IMG/VR virus record: IMGVR_UViG_3300017917_002374 | Location: 62,001 to 126,000 of that record | Source: a virus | Length of the DNA stretch: 64,000 nucleotides | Strand: one strand, 5' to 3' | Shown: positions 35,034-42,769 of the stretch, piece by piece | Layout: every line of letters starts with the position of its first letter | Numbering within the stretch: the stretch's first letter is position 1 | The notes under the pieces: model-generated | Databases searched by the model: none | Told to the model about the DNA's origin: nothing | Seen by the model: only the letters and a program-made list of their open reading frames with translations | Translations under genes and position numbers: made by a program

Positions 35034-35272
35034 TGTATCATCCATTGGCACCAAATCTCAGCGAGTTTACAGATCAACAGTTACATGAAAAATATAATGA
35101 ACTGATGAGCAAAATAAATCAAGCGTATAAATTTGGGCCAACTGGTGCGATTCCGCAAATGCAACTGATGCAAGCACATTTTCAAGAGGAAATACATCGT
35201 CGTAATGCCAAGCAGCTGGAAGAGATGCAGAGCAAGACCAAAGATTTCAACAAAATAATTGATATCAAATGA
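35033..35272 (+). CDS. small helical protein (79 aa)
   Basis: Start overlaps the mazG stop by one base. Two helices with EFTDQQLHEKYNELMSKINQAY and QLMQAHFQEEIHRRNAKQLEEM. I recall similar short proteins (LTDxxLxxKxxEL...) in T4-like aquatic phages near structural genes; function unknown. Confidence 0.62.
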   Translation: MYHPLAPNLSEFTDQQLHEKYNELMSKINQAYKFGPTGAIPQMQLMQAHFQEEIHRRNAKQLEEMQSKTKDFNKIIDIK

Positions 35273-35778
35273 AGTACGATGCCAGCGGAGTACATTATAC
35301 AACTGCACACGAACTGTTTGATTTATTATATCAACGGCCAGATTTAGAGCTTGGCCGTTTCAATGTAGTAGATCCAGAAATTTTTAACTATGCAGTTGGT
35401 CTCTTGTATGCAGACGTTCCTAAACTAAAACAGTTTAACCAAGTTTATGATATAAAAGCATTTGATGAACAAAATCAAACTCAGTGGTTGATGCCCGCTG
35501 ACTATTACGAACTGGATATTGCAGAATGGGTGTTGGACCAGTGTAGCAATGATGCAGAATTACAACGCTGCGGCGAAGAACTGCTGTTGTATCAAGAACG
35601 TGATGCATTTAATCTGTTGCGCTATCTCAAGTATCTTGTGGACGTTATGCGCAAACATAACATTGTTTGGGGAGTGGGTCGCGGTAGCAGTGTGGCCAGT
35701 TTTGTGCTTTACAAAATTGGAGTGCATCGTATCAACAGTTTGTACTATGATTTAGATCCGCAAGAATTTTTAAAATAA
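35269..35778 (+). CDS. DnaE-like fragment (C-family polymerase alpha motif)
   Basis: 169 residues. The C-terminal third, IVWGVGRGSSVASFVLYKIGVHRINSLYYDLDPQEFLK, matches the stretch G-x-GRGSAAGS-L-x-x-Y-x-L-x-I-T...PL-x-Y-x-L-x-F-x-R-F-L of bacterial DNA polymerase III alpha (GVGRGSS at 135-141). It stops just before the position where DnaE has its catalytic Asp pair, so it cannot polymerise. The N-terminal two thirds are not recognised. It may bind nucleotide or DNA, or mimic host polymerase. Overlaps the upstream gene by ATGA. Confidence 0.68.
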   Translation: MKYDASGVHYTTAHELFDLLYQRPDLELGRFNVVDPEIFNYAVGLLYADVPKLKQFNQVYDIKAFDEQNQTQWLMPADYYELDIAEWVLDQCSNDAELQRCGEELLLYQERDAFNLLRYLKYLVDVMRKHNIVWGVGRGSSVASFVLYKIGVHRINSLYYDLDPQEFLK

Positions 35779-35781
35779 ATA
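35774..35781 (+). promoter_or_regulatory. late promoter AATAAATA
   Basis: 7 of 8 match to the late octamer, overlapping the upstream stop and 21 bases before the next ATG, with AAGGAG in the leader. Confidence 0.6.
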
Positions 35782-35802
35782 CAGTTTCAAGGAGAATTTA
35801 AT

Positions 35803-36216
35803 ATGGGCAAAGTATATCGTTCCGCACAAGGAAAAATGGTTGATGTAGATGCATTGCGACTACGCAACGAAGAAACTATTGCAGTAGGCAATATGAAAGT
35901 GAATGCTCGCGGGGATGAACTAGGTCCCGGGGGCGTGGTAGTAAAAACTCGTAATGAACTCATGGATGATTATTATAAATCAAATGCAGTTTATACCAAA
36001 GAAACATCTGGTAGCAATGCAGATAAAACTTCTCGTCCCCAAGCAGAAGATGATTTCAGCGATCTTGATCCTACCATTCTAGAACAAGATCAAGAAATGG
36101 AACAAGCTCCTGTCAATCAACCAAAACTGCGCGGCAATCTAGCAGATGCAGTGGCCAAAAGCAAAAACGTTGAACAAAAACTTTTAACTCCTAAAAAACC
36201 AATCACGAGGATCTAA
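35803..36216 (+). CDS. probable virion protein (137 aa)
   Basis: MGKVYRSAQGKMVDVDALRLRNEETIAVGNMKVNARGDELG: I recall the block GK-x-[YF]-x-S-A-Q-G-K-x-V-D...VGNMxVNARGD from T4-like aquatic phages, unassigned but in late operons. The second half is acidic and disordered, ending in basic residues. Late promoter and good ribosome site support a structural role. Confidence 0.65.
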   Translation: MGKVYRSAQGKMVDVDALRLRNEETIAVGNMKVNARGDELGPGGVVVKTRNELMDDYYKSNAVYTKETSGSNADKTSRPQAEDDFSDLDPTILEQDQEMEQAPVNQPKLRGNLADAVAKSKNVEQKLLTPKKPITRI

Positions 36217-36641
36217 TGGCAGAAAAGAAAATTTCAGGGGCCGCTGACCTTTTCCCCACCGGCGGGTCAGCACGGTTCACTCATCGTATAGGCACTTTGC
36301 ACCCATTGCATGACAATGTGTTGGTCAGAGACATGAGCTTTGAGGGTCGTCAACTGCAAAGCGGAATCCTTTTACTAGGCGACGATGGTAAAACTGATGG
36401 TATTCGTCCACGCTGGGCACGAGTGTACGCAGTAGGCCCAGAACAAAAATCTGTAGAACCAGGACAATGGATTCTGGTTGAACACGGACGCTGGAGTCGT
36501 GGAATTGAAGTAGAAGTAAATGAAGAAAAATTCACTTTACGTAGAGTGGATCCTGACTGTATAATGTTTGTTAGCGACGAAGAACCAACTGATATTGAAA
36601 CCTTGAGTACAGCTCTTCACGCAGAAAAGAAAGCACGTTAG
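36216..36641 (+). CDS. GroES-like co-chaperonin
   Basis: 141 residues. The centre LHPLHDNVLVRDMSFEGRQLQSGILLLGDDGK...WARVYAVGPEQKSVEPGQWILVEHGRWSRGIEV follows the Cpn10 fold: N-terminal strand, mobile loop near GRQLQSGILL, and barrel strands. T4-like phages use such proteins (gp31 in T4) in place of GroES so that host GroEL can fold the capsid protein. Longer than GroES (about 97), with extra ends. Start overlaps the upstream stop by one base. Confidence 0.8.
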   Translation: MAEKKISGAADLFPTGGSARFTHRIGTLHPLHDNVLVRDMSFEGRQLQSGILLLGDDGKTDGIRPRWARVYAVGPEQKSVEPGQWILVEHGRWSRGIEVEVNEEKFTLRRVDPDCIMFVSDEEPTDIETLSTALHAEKKAR

Positions 36642-36649
36642 GAGACATC

Positions 36650-36799
36650 ATGCCCATGTATGAAACCACAGTAAAAACACCGCAAGGTGAAACCAAAGAC
36701 CGAGTGTATGCCAAGGATCTGCAAGAAGCACGGCAATTGTTTGAACAACGGCATGGTCCGCGTAATGTTCCCTACATTCCAAAAGTAATCCCCAGCTGA
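36650..36799 (+). CDS. small protein of unknown function (49 aa)
   Basis: MPMYETTVKTPQGETKDRVYAKDLQEARQLFEQRHGPRNVPYIPKVIPS, i.e. strand, strand, helix, Pro-rich end. TAGGAG lies 6-7 bases before the ATG. The compact beta-beta-alpha layout is common in small phage proteins; function unknown. Confidence 0.6.
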   Translation: MPMYETTVKTPQGETKDRVYAKDLQEARQLFEQRHGPRNVPYIPKVIPS

Positions 36800-36802
36800 T
36801 TC

Positions 36803-37027
36803 ATGGGTTTCCGCAAACCAGATTTAGAAGCAGCTTACTCTGCCATAAGGCGTTGTATTGGCGAAATTCGTTCGCCTTATAATGACGGCTTCACTGGCGA
36901 AGGTTGCAAGCACGAACTTTATCAGTTAAAATGTTGGCTTGAAGATCAGTACGCTGATCTTCCCTCGTTTGCTACTGAAAAAGATTGGGAGCAAGAACGT
37001 ATTGTAAAAATTCTAAAACAGGAATAG
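36803..37027 (+). CDS. small protein of unknown function (74 aa)
   Basis: MGFRKPDLEAAYSAIRRCIGEIRSPYNDGFTG..., helical, with two Cys (C18 and C35). Sits between the co-chaperonin genes and the clamp loader. No family recognised. Confidence 0.58.
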   Translation: MGFRKPDLEAAYSAIRRCIGEIRSPYNDGFTGEGCKHELYQLKCWLEDQYADLPSFATEKDWEQERIVKILKQE

Positions 37028-37028
37028 C

Positions 37029-37952
37029 ATGAAAGAACTTTGGGTAGAAAAATATAGACCTCGCACAGCTGACCAGTATGTGTTTGTAGACGAAACACAG
37101 CGAGAACAAGTGCAGAGCTGGATCGCTGCCAAACACATTCCACATCTACTGTTTCACGGTGGTCCAGGCACAGGCAAGACCACATTGGCTCGTATGCTGA
37201 TCAACGAACTGGGAGTGGATGAGTATGATGTAATGTATGTGAATGGATCCAAGGAAGGTCGTAAGATTGAATGGATTGATCGCCTGATCAGCTTTTGTCA
37301 GACCATGCCGTTTGGTGAATTCAAGGTAGTACTGGTAGACGAAGCAGACTACATGAACAAGGAAAGTGTGCAGCCTGCACTGCGCAACCTAATGGAAGAC
37401 TACAGTAGCAGTGTGAGATTTATTCTCACCTGTAACTATCCTCATAAGATTATTCCGCCATTGCACAGTCGTTTCCAAGATTTACATATTGCCAAAACAG
37501 ACCACACAGAGTTTACTGCTCGTGTGGCCACAGTGCTGGTGTCAGAAGGCATAGAATTTGATTTGGACACACTGGACAGTTATGTTAAAGCCACTTATCC
37601 AGATCTACGTAAGTGTTTGAATCTTGTGCAACAGAACAGTACCACTGGTTCACTGAACCGACCACGAGAAGGCGAACGTGGTGTAGGCGATTGGAAGTTG
37701 GACTGTGTGCATCTGTTTAAAACAGGTAAGATTCGTGAGGCTAGAACTCTGCTGTGCAGTCAGGCACAACCAGAAGAAATGGATGAGATTTTTCGCTGGA
37801 TGTATGACAATATTGATTTGTTTGGCAAGAGTACAGAACAGCAAGATGAGGCAATCAAAATCATTCGTAATGGCATTGTGAATGCCAACTATGTAGCAGA
37901 TGCTGAAATCAATCTCAGCGCAACACTAATTGAACTAGGACAACTATCATGA
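37029..37952 (+). CDS. 44: sliding-clamp loader AAA+ subunit (gp44 type)
   Basis: 307 residues of the clamp-loader family. Starts LWVEKYRPRTADQYV, the usual opening; Walker A GGPGTGKT (44-51, Lys50), Walker B VLVDEADY (DEAD 104-107), and the clamp-loader SRF motif (147-149) after LTCNY (sensor 1). The ATPase uses ATP to open and load the sliding clamp (gp45) for the DNA polymerase at the end of this window. ATGA overlap with the next gene, which stands where T4 has gene 62 but does not look like it. Confidence 0.92.
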   Translation: MKELWVEKYRPRTADQYVFVDETQREQVQSWIAAKHIPHLLFHGGPGTGKTTLARMLINELGVDEYDVMYVNGSKEGRKIEWIDRLISFCQTMPFGEFKVVLVDEADYMNKESVQPALRNLMEDYSSSVRFILTCNYPHKIIPPLHSRFQDLHIAKTDHTEFTARVATVLVSEGIEFDLDTLDSYVKATYPDLRKCLNLVQQNSTTGSLNRPREGERGVGDWKLDCVHLFKTGKIREARTLLCSQAQPEEMDEIFRWMYDNIDLFGKSTEQQDEAIKIIRNGIVNANYVADAEINLSATLIELGQLS

Positions 37953-38386
37953 ACAAAAACAATATCTATCTTGTAGCACAGTATTACATGAAACCCAAAG
38001 CACATGTGCGCACACATGTGAAAGGCTGGATGAAAGACCCTAACAACATTCGTTATGACGAAAAAGTTGAAATTTCTCGTGGGCTGCGCAGCAAAGATGT
38101 GAATGCCAAAATTATTCTTGATCTTACTAACAAACAGGTTCATAAAAATGGCTTTGCTACAGATCGCCCATTTGATGAAATTTTCAAGTATTTCTTTGCC
38201 AACTACAATGAGTATATTATCAAGGTAATGACCCAACTGGATCCTGTGTATCTAGATCAAATTGTGACCGAACTAGAAAAAGAAATTGCCGAAGCTGAGC
38301 AAGCACAAAAGACACAAGTGGAAGCTAGTGCTCCGGAGAATCAAATTCCACTAGGAACTATCAACAGTGAAAAAGTTCAGGCTTGA
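37949..38386 (+). CDS. conserved hypothetical, possible clamp-loader partner (145 aa)
   Basis: NIYLVAQYYMKPKAHVRTHVKGWMKDPNNIRYDEKVEISRGL: a basic beta-rich N-terminal half, then a helix and an acidic C-terminal helix. It is translationally coupled to the gp44 gene, the place of gene 62 in T4, so a small clamp-loader subunit is one option; the sequence gives no direct proof. I recall similar unassigned proteins in aquatic T4-like phages. Confidence 0.6.
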   Translation: MNKNNIYLVAQYYMKPKAHVRTHVKGWMKDPNNIRYDEKVEISRGLRSKDVNAKIILDLTNKQVHKNGFATDRPFDEIFKYFFANYNEYIIKVMTQLDPVYLDQIVTELEKEIAEAEQAQKTQVEASAPENQIPLGTINSEKVQA

Positions 38387-38687
38387 GGATAGTGGTGCCC
38401 GCGGGTGGTTCATTGGTGATTTTCCTGAAGCTGTACACAGAACCAAGGATTTTGAACTAAACTGGCAGACCAATGCTCGTGGGCATGGAGTCAGCCACTA
38501 TCACAAGATCATAACGGAAATACAGTTAATCACTAGAGGACGCATGCTGGTCAACGGCGTGCTGTTTGAATCTGGAGATATCTGTTATCTTGAACCAGGT
38601 GATATATATCAAGTGCAGTATCTAGAAGAAACTGACACTGTGGCTGTGAAGTTTCCTAGTGTACCAGACGATAAATATCTATTATGA
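38367..38687 (+). CDS. cupin-fold protein (106 aa)
   Basis: GTG start within the upstream gene. Contains the two cupin motifs: GVSHYHKIITEIQLITRGRMLVNG (H-x-H plus E) and ESGDICYLEPGDIYQVQYLEETDTVAVKFP (P-G-D-x). The His and Glu could bind a metal. Small cupins like this recur in aquatic T4-like phages; the substrate is unknown. Confidence 0.72.
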   Translation: MKKFRLEDSGARGWFIGDFPEAVHRTKDFELNWQTNARGHGVSHYHKIITEIQLITRGRMLVNGVLFESGDICYLEPGDIYQVQYLEETDTVAVKFPSVPDDKYLL

Positions 38688-38914
38688 GCAACATTTTTAA
38701 GGCCATGAAGGCCAAGAAAAAACGTGCAGTGGATCCTGATGCTCCTCCACGCCCTACCCTGCTTGGTCACGACAAACAGATCCGTGACATGAGTGCTGCC
38801 CATGAACGCGAGCTTGCAGAATTGAGGTCGCGTGTTCACAATTTAGAGCGTAAACTACGACATCAAACCAATTACTTAGACGCATTACACAATAGAGTAG
38901 TAACAAAAAAATAA
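38684..38914 (+). CDS. small coiled-coil protein (76 aa)
   Basis: A basic N-terminus (AMKAKKKRA) and Pro-rich turn precede a long helix (MSAAHERELAELRSRVHNLERKLRHQTNYLDAL) with clear heptads. Probably oligomeric. ATGA overlap upstream. Function unknown. Confidence 0.6.
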   Translation: MSNIFKAMKAKKKRAVDPDAPPRPTLLGHDKQIRDMSAAHERELAELRSRVHNLERKLRHQTNYLDALHNRVVTKK

Positions 38915-38931
38915 CCTAGAGGAGCAAGGGC

Positions 38932-39129
38932 ATGATGCAGGACTTCTTTACTGGTGCTGTTGTTACTAAATCAGCAACAGATTATTCCGTGGTTTATAAA
39001 GAGCAAATAGTTGCAAATTGTGCAATATTTGAAAGTGCGCTCATGCTAGCCCTAGACCGCAAGCAGCTGGAAAAGTTGCATAAAAGTAACGAAAATTCCC
39101 CCAAAAAACAAGCATTTACAGCATCCTAA
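38932..39129 (+). CDS. small protein of unknown function (65 aa)
   Basis: GAGGAG lies about 10 bases before an ATGATG start. TGAVVTKSATDYSVVYKEQIVANCAIFESALMLALDRKQLEKL reads as a beta hairpin followed by a helix. Function unknown. Confidence 0.55.
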   Translation: MMQDFFTGAVVTKSATDYSVVYKEQIVANCAIFESALMLALDRKQLEKLHKSNENSPKKQAFTAS

Positions 39130-39135
39130 AAATGG

Positions 39136-39164
39136 TTGACCCAAAAGGTCCCATTTGTTATACT
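39136..39164 (+). promoter_or_regulatory. sigma70-type promoter, cassette copy 1
   Basis: TTGACC (39136-39141), 17-base spacer, TATACT (39159-39164); expected start near 39171, followed by a leader that recurs at the next promoter. Confidence 0.7.
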
Positions 39165-39169
39165 GTTGA

Positions 39170-39189
39170 TACAGTAACTAATAAGGAGC
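39170..39189 (+). repeat. duplicated 20-base leader (second copy 39705-39724)
   Basis: TACAGTAACTAATAAGGAGC occurs twice, each time directly after a TTGACC-17-TATAxT promoter and including the AAGGAG ribosome site. The exact repeat suggests a copied promoter-leader cassette or a shared regulatory target. Confidence 0.78.
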
Positions 39190-39196
39190 GTAACAA

Positions 39197-39496
39197 ATGG
39201 GCAAGCTCACTGCTTACACCTTTGAAATTTACAAAGCAGACAAACGTATCAAAAAAGACGAGCGATACGGCAAAAACAAAGCAGGTCTGCGTTTTGTTGA
39301 AGTCAAGGATTTTGCACCACTCACCCGTAGCCACGTAGAAGCACTGGCTGAAGACTTTCGTAAAGAAGGCCTGGTGGTACATGTTTACGAAACTTTTGTA
39401 ACTCGCAAGAACATGATGTCAGGCAAGGAGTATCAAGAACGTTATGACACTCCCTACTTCTGCTCGCCTAGTTCTGAAACCTACTGGAGCATGTGA
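39197..39496 (+). CDS. hypothetical protein (99 aa)
   Basis: Basic beta-alpha protein (TAYTFEIYKADKRIKKDERYG, VEALAEDFRKEGLVVHVYET). It has its own strong promoter and AAGGAG 8 bases before the ATG, so it is probably made early and in quantity. No family recognised. Confidence 0.65.
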   Translation: MGKLTAYTFEIYKADKRIKKDERYGKNKAGLRFVEVKDFAPLTRSHVEALAEDFRKEGLVVHVYETFVTRKNMMSGKEYQERYDTPYFCSPSSETYWSM

Positions 39497-39636
39497 TGAA
39501 AATAGTATTCAATAAACTGCTCAACGGCTGGTACATTGTGCGTGGCCGTCACCAAACTCCTATCAGTGGTCGCTTTGACAGCAAGGAGCAGGCGCTAGCT
39601 CATCTGCGTCGTCGCAATCCGTTGCAAATGGTGTAA
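39496..39636 (+). CDS. small basic protein (46 aa)
   Basis: MKIVFNKLLNGWYIVRGRHQTPISGRFDSKEQALAHLRRRNPLQMV, i.e. beta hairpin then helix, very Arg-rich. Overlaps the upstream stop by one base. The layout (G-W-Y-I-V-x-G...F-x-S-K-x-x-A-x-x-x-L) is that of small DUF-like phage proteins. Function unknown. Confidence 0.6.
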   Translation: MKIVFNKLLNGWYIVRGRHQTPISGRFDSKEQALAHLRRRNPLQMV

Positions 39637-39670
39637 CAAAGATTGCAAAATTGTTAACAATACTTTTTGG

Positions 39671-39699
39671 TTGACCAAAAATACCCATTTCTGTATAAT
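39671..39699 (+). promoter_or_regulatory. sigma70-type promoter, cassette copy 2
   Basis: TTGACC (39671-39676), 17-base spacer, perfect TATAAT (39694-39699); expected start near 39706, at the start of the duplicated leader. Confidence 0.72.
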
Positions 39700-39726
39700 A
39701 GTGGTACAGTAACTAATAAGGAGCCC

Positions 39727-40038
39727 ATGATGCCTACAGCAACCTACAATGCACTTACCGAACAAGAAAAGCGCGAAGTTCGTATGTACGGCTGTACAGA
39801 AGCGCAGATGCGCGAAGCAGTAGAGTCCAGCATAACCTTCAAGCTCAGCGGCCCTGCAATGATAGCCGCTAGCATGATGAGCGATGCACAAGAAATGGTC
39901 AGCTACGGTCCTTACGACAGCGACACCCTGGCCAATATCATGGAAGACCAGCGTCAACTGCTCAACCGTGCCAAGTTTGTTTTGTTCACTTATATTATGG
40001 ATCGCGACGGCAGTGCTGTGGCTCCTATGAAAGGTTAA
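39727..40038 (+). CDS. hypothetical protein (103 aa)
   Basis: An ATGATG start; the second ATG (39730) is 6 bases from AAGGAG and may be the one used. Helical, Met-rich (MIAASMMSDAQEMV). It follows the second copy of the promoter-leader cassette, so it is probably co-regulated with the gene at 39197. No family recognised. Confidence 0.64.
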   Translation: MMPTATYNALTEQEKREVRMYGCTEAQMREAVESSITFKLSGPAMIAASMMSDAQEMVSYGPYDSDTLANIMEDQRQLLNRAKFVLFTYIMDRDGSAVAPMKG

Positions 40039-40042
40039 TTGT

Positions 40043-40432
40043 ATGAACTTTGATCAAAAGGTAAACTTTGTAACCAACACTTCAGGTGATGGGTTTTGGT
40101 CCGACAAAGTAAAAACTGTGCGTATCACTCGTGTGGAACTGGCCTATGTAAGTGAAGAAGGCAACTGGGGAGAACTGCGAGCCTACTTTGATACTAAAGA
40201 TTGGGATGTTGAAAACGACGGTTTGATTTACACAGACAGTGCGTGGATGGGCAGCTTCATGACTTGTATGAGCACCTTGGGCTTTAGCGACACTGCTATA
40301 GATGATATCTCATACAGTGAACAGGGCATGCAAGAAGTTGATTACGTGAGCATGGATGTTGGTGAGCAATTTATAAAAGAGTGCGAAGCACTGTATCGTT
40401 GGACCATAAATCGTGAGGCAGTTAATGGTTAA
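40043..40432 (+). CDS. hypothetical protein (129 aa)
   Basis: Acidic (rich in Asp, Glu, Trp and Tyr), with TVRITRVELAYVSEEGNWGELRAYFDT and WTINREAVNG. Acidity and size would suit a DNA mimic or inhibitor, but this is speculation. Four bases after the previous stop. Confidence 0.62.
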   Translation: MNFDQKVNFVTNTSGDGFWSDKVKTVRITRVELAYVSEEGNWGELRAYFDTKDWDVENDGLIYTDSAWMGSFMTCMSTLGFSDTAIDDISYSEQGMQEVDYVSMDVGEQFIKECEALYRWTINREAVNG

Positions 40433-40715
40433 GCTAAACACAGAATTCATTGCGTTTCCTACACACCTACAAACCAGTTTGCGCGACTATATTGATCGTG
40501 GCATTCCGCAGGGCGGGTTTTTGTATCATGTGTTGTGCAACGATCTAGAGGGAGCCGTGCTCCGTGCTACAGATGAAGAATTGCTGTTCCTGCGAGCACT
40601 AATGCAATGGGTACAAACCTGTGTGCCCGAAGCTGCATGGGGCACAGAAGCCAAATATCTACGCTGGGTACAAGAGCATCCTGGGCAAGCAAGAGGTCCA
40701 AAAGATCTTGAATAA
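40425..40715 (+). CDS. hypothetical protein (96 aa)
   Basis: The ATG at 40425 overlaps the upstream stop; a GTG 12 bases earlier is possible. Helical with HLQTSLRDYIDRGIPQGGFLYHVLCNDLEGAVLRATDEELLFL. The pattern I-x-R-G-x-P-x-G-G-F-L-x-x-V-L-x-N-D-L resembles a small family of phage and plasmid proteins of unknown function. Confidence 0.64.
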   Translation: MVKLNTEFIAFPTHLQTSLRDYIDRGIPQGGFLYHVLCNDLEGAVLRATDEELLFLRALMQWVQTCVPEAAWGTEAKYLRWVQEHPGQARGPKDLE

Positions 40716-40747
40716 ACTCTAATTTTCCTTTACAATAGGTATAAATA
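40708..40747 (+). promoter_or_regulatory. overlapping sigma70 and late promoters of dnaK
   Basis: TTGAAT (40708-40713), 17-base spacer, TACAAT (40731-40736), start near 40743. A perfect TATAAATA (40740-40747) follows, with a T4-type start near 40753. Gives both early and late dnaK transcripts. Confidence 0.65.
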
Positions 40748-40750
40748 TTT

Positions 40751-40779
40751 GCATACAGGTGCCACATGGGCCTGTATGC
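40751..40779 (+). promoter_or_regulatory. 9-bp hairpin in the dnaK leader
   Basis: GCATACAGG (40751-40759) and CCTGTATGC (40771-40779) pair perfectly with an 11-base loop, 12 bases before the AAAGGAG ribosome site. The early transcript would contain the whole stem; the late one would start inside its left arm. Confidence 0.62.
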
Positions 40780-40806
40780 AAAACCATTTGTTAAAGGAGA
40801 ATAAGA

Positions 40807-42726
40807 ATGGCTAAAATCATAGGTATCGACCTAGGTACCACCAACTCATGCGTAGCCGTAATTGAAAACGGCAAACCCAAAGTAATTGAAAATTCCGAAG
40901 GCGCACGTACTACACCCAGTATCGTTGCTTACGCCAATGATGAAATTCTAGTAGGCGCACCTGCCAAACGTCAAGCAGTTACCAACAGCAAGAACACTGT
41001 GTATGCTGCCAAGCGACTGATTGGGCGCAAGTTCAAAGACACAGAAGTACAAAAGAATATCAAGCACACTCCCTATGCCATTGTGGAAGCAGACAATGGC
41101 GATGCTTGGGTACAAGCACAAGACAAAAAACTAGCACCACCACAGATCAGCGCAGAAGTGTTGCGCAAAATGAAAAAGACTGCTGAAGACTATCTTGGTC
41201 AGCCGGTTACACAGGCAGTGATCACAGTGCCTGCTTATTTCAATGACAGTCAGCGTCAAGCAACCAAAGACGCAGGTAAAATTGCCGGTCTAGAAGTGCT
41301 GCGTATTATCAACGAGCCCACTGCTGCTGCGTTGGCATATGGCTTGGACAAAGGCGCTAAAAAGGACAGCAAGATTGCTGTTTATGACCTTGGTGGTGGT
41401 ACCTTTGACGTATCGATCATTGAAATTGCCAATGTTGAAGGCGACATGCAATTTGAAGTATTGGCTACCAATGGTGACACACACCTTGGCGGCGAAGACT
41501 TTGACCAAAAGATCATTGACTATCTGATTGAAGAATTCAAGAAAGAAACAGGCACTGATCTCAGTAAAGACACACTGGCACTACAGCGTTTGAAGGACGC
41601 TGCTGAAAAAGCCAAGATTGAATTGAGTAGCGGTGCTCAGACCGAAGTGAATCTGCCTTATATCACAGCAGATGCCACAGGTCCTAAACACATGAACATC
41701 AAGATCACTCGCAGCAAGTTTGAAGGCTTGGTTACTGATCTTGTGGAACGTTCAATTGAGCCTTGCCGTCAAGCCTGTTTTGATGCTGGGCTAAAGCCTA
41801 GCGAGATTGATGAAATCATTCTCGTGGGTGGACAAACTCGTATGCCTATGGTACAAGGTTATGTGGAAAGCTTCTTTGGCAAGGCTCCACGTAAAGATGT
41901 GAACCCAGACGAAGCAGTTGCCGCGGGAGCGGCCATCCAGGGTGATGTGTTGGGAGGCGGCCGAACGGACGTTCTCTTGTTGGATGTCACACCACTCTCA
42001 CTGGGAATTGAAACCATGGGCGGTGTTATGAGCAAGCTGATCAACAAGAACACTACCATTCCTACAAAGACCAGCCAGATTTATAGCACGGCTGATGACA
42101 ATCAGCCAGCAGTTACTATCAAGGTGTATCAAGGTGAACGTGAAATGGCACAGCACAACAAACTGCTGGGCGAGTTCAACCTGGAGGGCATTGATCCTGC
42201 ACCACGCGGCATGCCACAGATTGAAGTTAGTTTTGACATTGACGCTAACGGTATTTTGACTGTGAACGCCAAAGACAAGAAAACTGGCAAGGCCAATAAC
42301 ATTACTATTAAGGCCAACTCCGGTCTAACCGAAGAAGAGATTGCCAAAATGGTGCGCGAAGCTGAAGAAAATGCCGAAGCTGACAAAAAACAGCGCGAAC
42401 TGGTTGAGTCACGCAACACAGCAGAGCATCAGATCTGGGGTGTTGAGAAAAAGCTCAAAGAGCATGGCGATCAGCTTACCGAAGAACAGCGCGAGGCTGT
42501 TAATGACCATCTAAAGAAAATTCGTGAGGCCATGGCAGGCGAAGATGTGGACGCTATTCAAAAGTCCATTGAAGAAGCAGTGCCCAAGTTCATGCCTTTG
42601 ATGGAGCTCAGTCAAAAAGCCGAAGCTGAAAAGCAAGCAGAAGTAAAAGCAGCACCGCAAGCAGAATCATCAGATGCAAAAGACGATAATGTTGTTGATG
42701 CTGAATTTACTGAAAAGAAAGACTAA
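40807..42726 (+). CDS. dnaK: Hsp70 chaperone DnaK
   Basis: 639 residues, full length (E. coli 638). ATPase domain with IDLGTTNS (7-14), the phosphate-binding [12 protein letters not shown] and LVGGQTRMP; linker [19 protein letters not shown]; substrate-binding domain with NTTIPTK and YQGERE; C-terminal lid, and a tail [11 protein letters not shown] like bacterial DnaK. No ATPase residue seems missing. It holds unfolded proteins with help from a J-domain partner; one is encoded at 47634. Blocks such as GDAWVQ and [24 protein letters not shown] resemble betaproteobacterial DnaK, suggesting capture from a host. Early and late promoters, leader hairpin, terminator directly behind. No grpE seen. 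Confidence 0.96.
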   Translation: MAKIIGIDLGTTNSCVAVIENGKPKVIENSEGARTTPSIVAYANDEILVGAPAKRQAVTNSKNTVYAAKRLIGRKFKDTEVQKNIKHTPYAIVEADNGDAWVQAQDKKLAPPQISAEVLRKMKKTAEDYLGQPVTQAVITVPAYFNDSQRQATKDAGKIAGLEVLRIINEPTAAALAYGLDKGAKKDSKIAVYDLGGGTFDVSIIEIANVEGDMQFEVLATNGDTHLGGEDFDQKIIDYLIEEFKKETGTDLSKDTLALQRLKDAAEKAKIELSSGAQTEVNLPYITADATGPKHMNIKITRSKFEGLVTDLVERSIEPCRQACFDAGLKPSEIDEIILVGGQTRMPMVQGYVESFFGKAPRKDVNPDEAVAAGAAIQGDVLGGGRTDVLLLDVTPLSLGIETMGGVMSKLINKNTTIPTKTSQIYSTADDNQPAVTIKVYQGEREMAQHNKLLGEFNLEGIDPAPRGMPQIEVSFDIDANGILTVNAKDKKTGKANNITIKANSGLTEEEIAKMVREAEENAEADKKQRELVESRNTAEHQIWGVEKKLKEHGDQLTEEQREAVNDHLKKIREAMAGEDVDAIQKSIEEAVPKFMPLMELSQKAEAEKQAEVKAAPQAESSDAKDDNVVDAEFTEKKD

Positions 42727-42732
42727 CAACAC

Positions 42733-42757
42733 TGGGGGCTTAGGCCCCCATTTTATT
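42733..42757 (+). terminator. Rho-independent terminator after dnaK
   Basis: TGGGGGC-ttag-GCCCCCA stem-loop (42733-42750) followed by TTTTATT, seven bases after the dnaK stop. Confidence 0.85.
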
Positions 42758-42769
42758 TCAAGGTGACAT

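Noticed and set aside
37949-38386. Calling this gene 62 (small clamp-loader subunit)
   Set aside because: Only the position supports it; I see no sequence similarity to gp62, so it is left as a possible partner.
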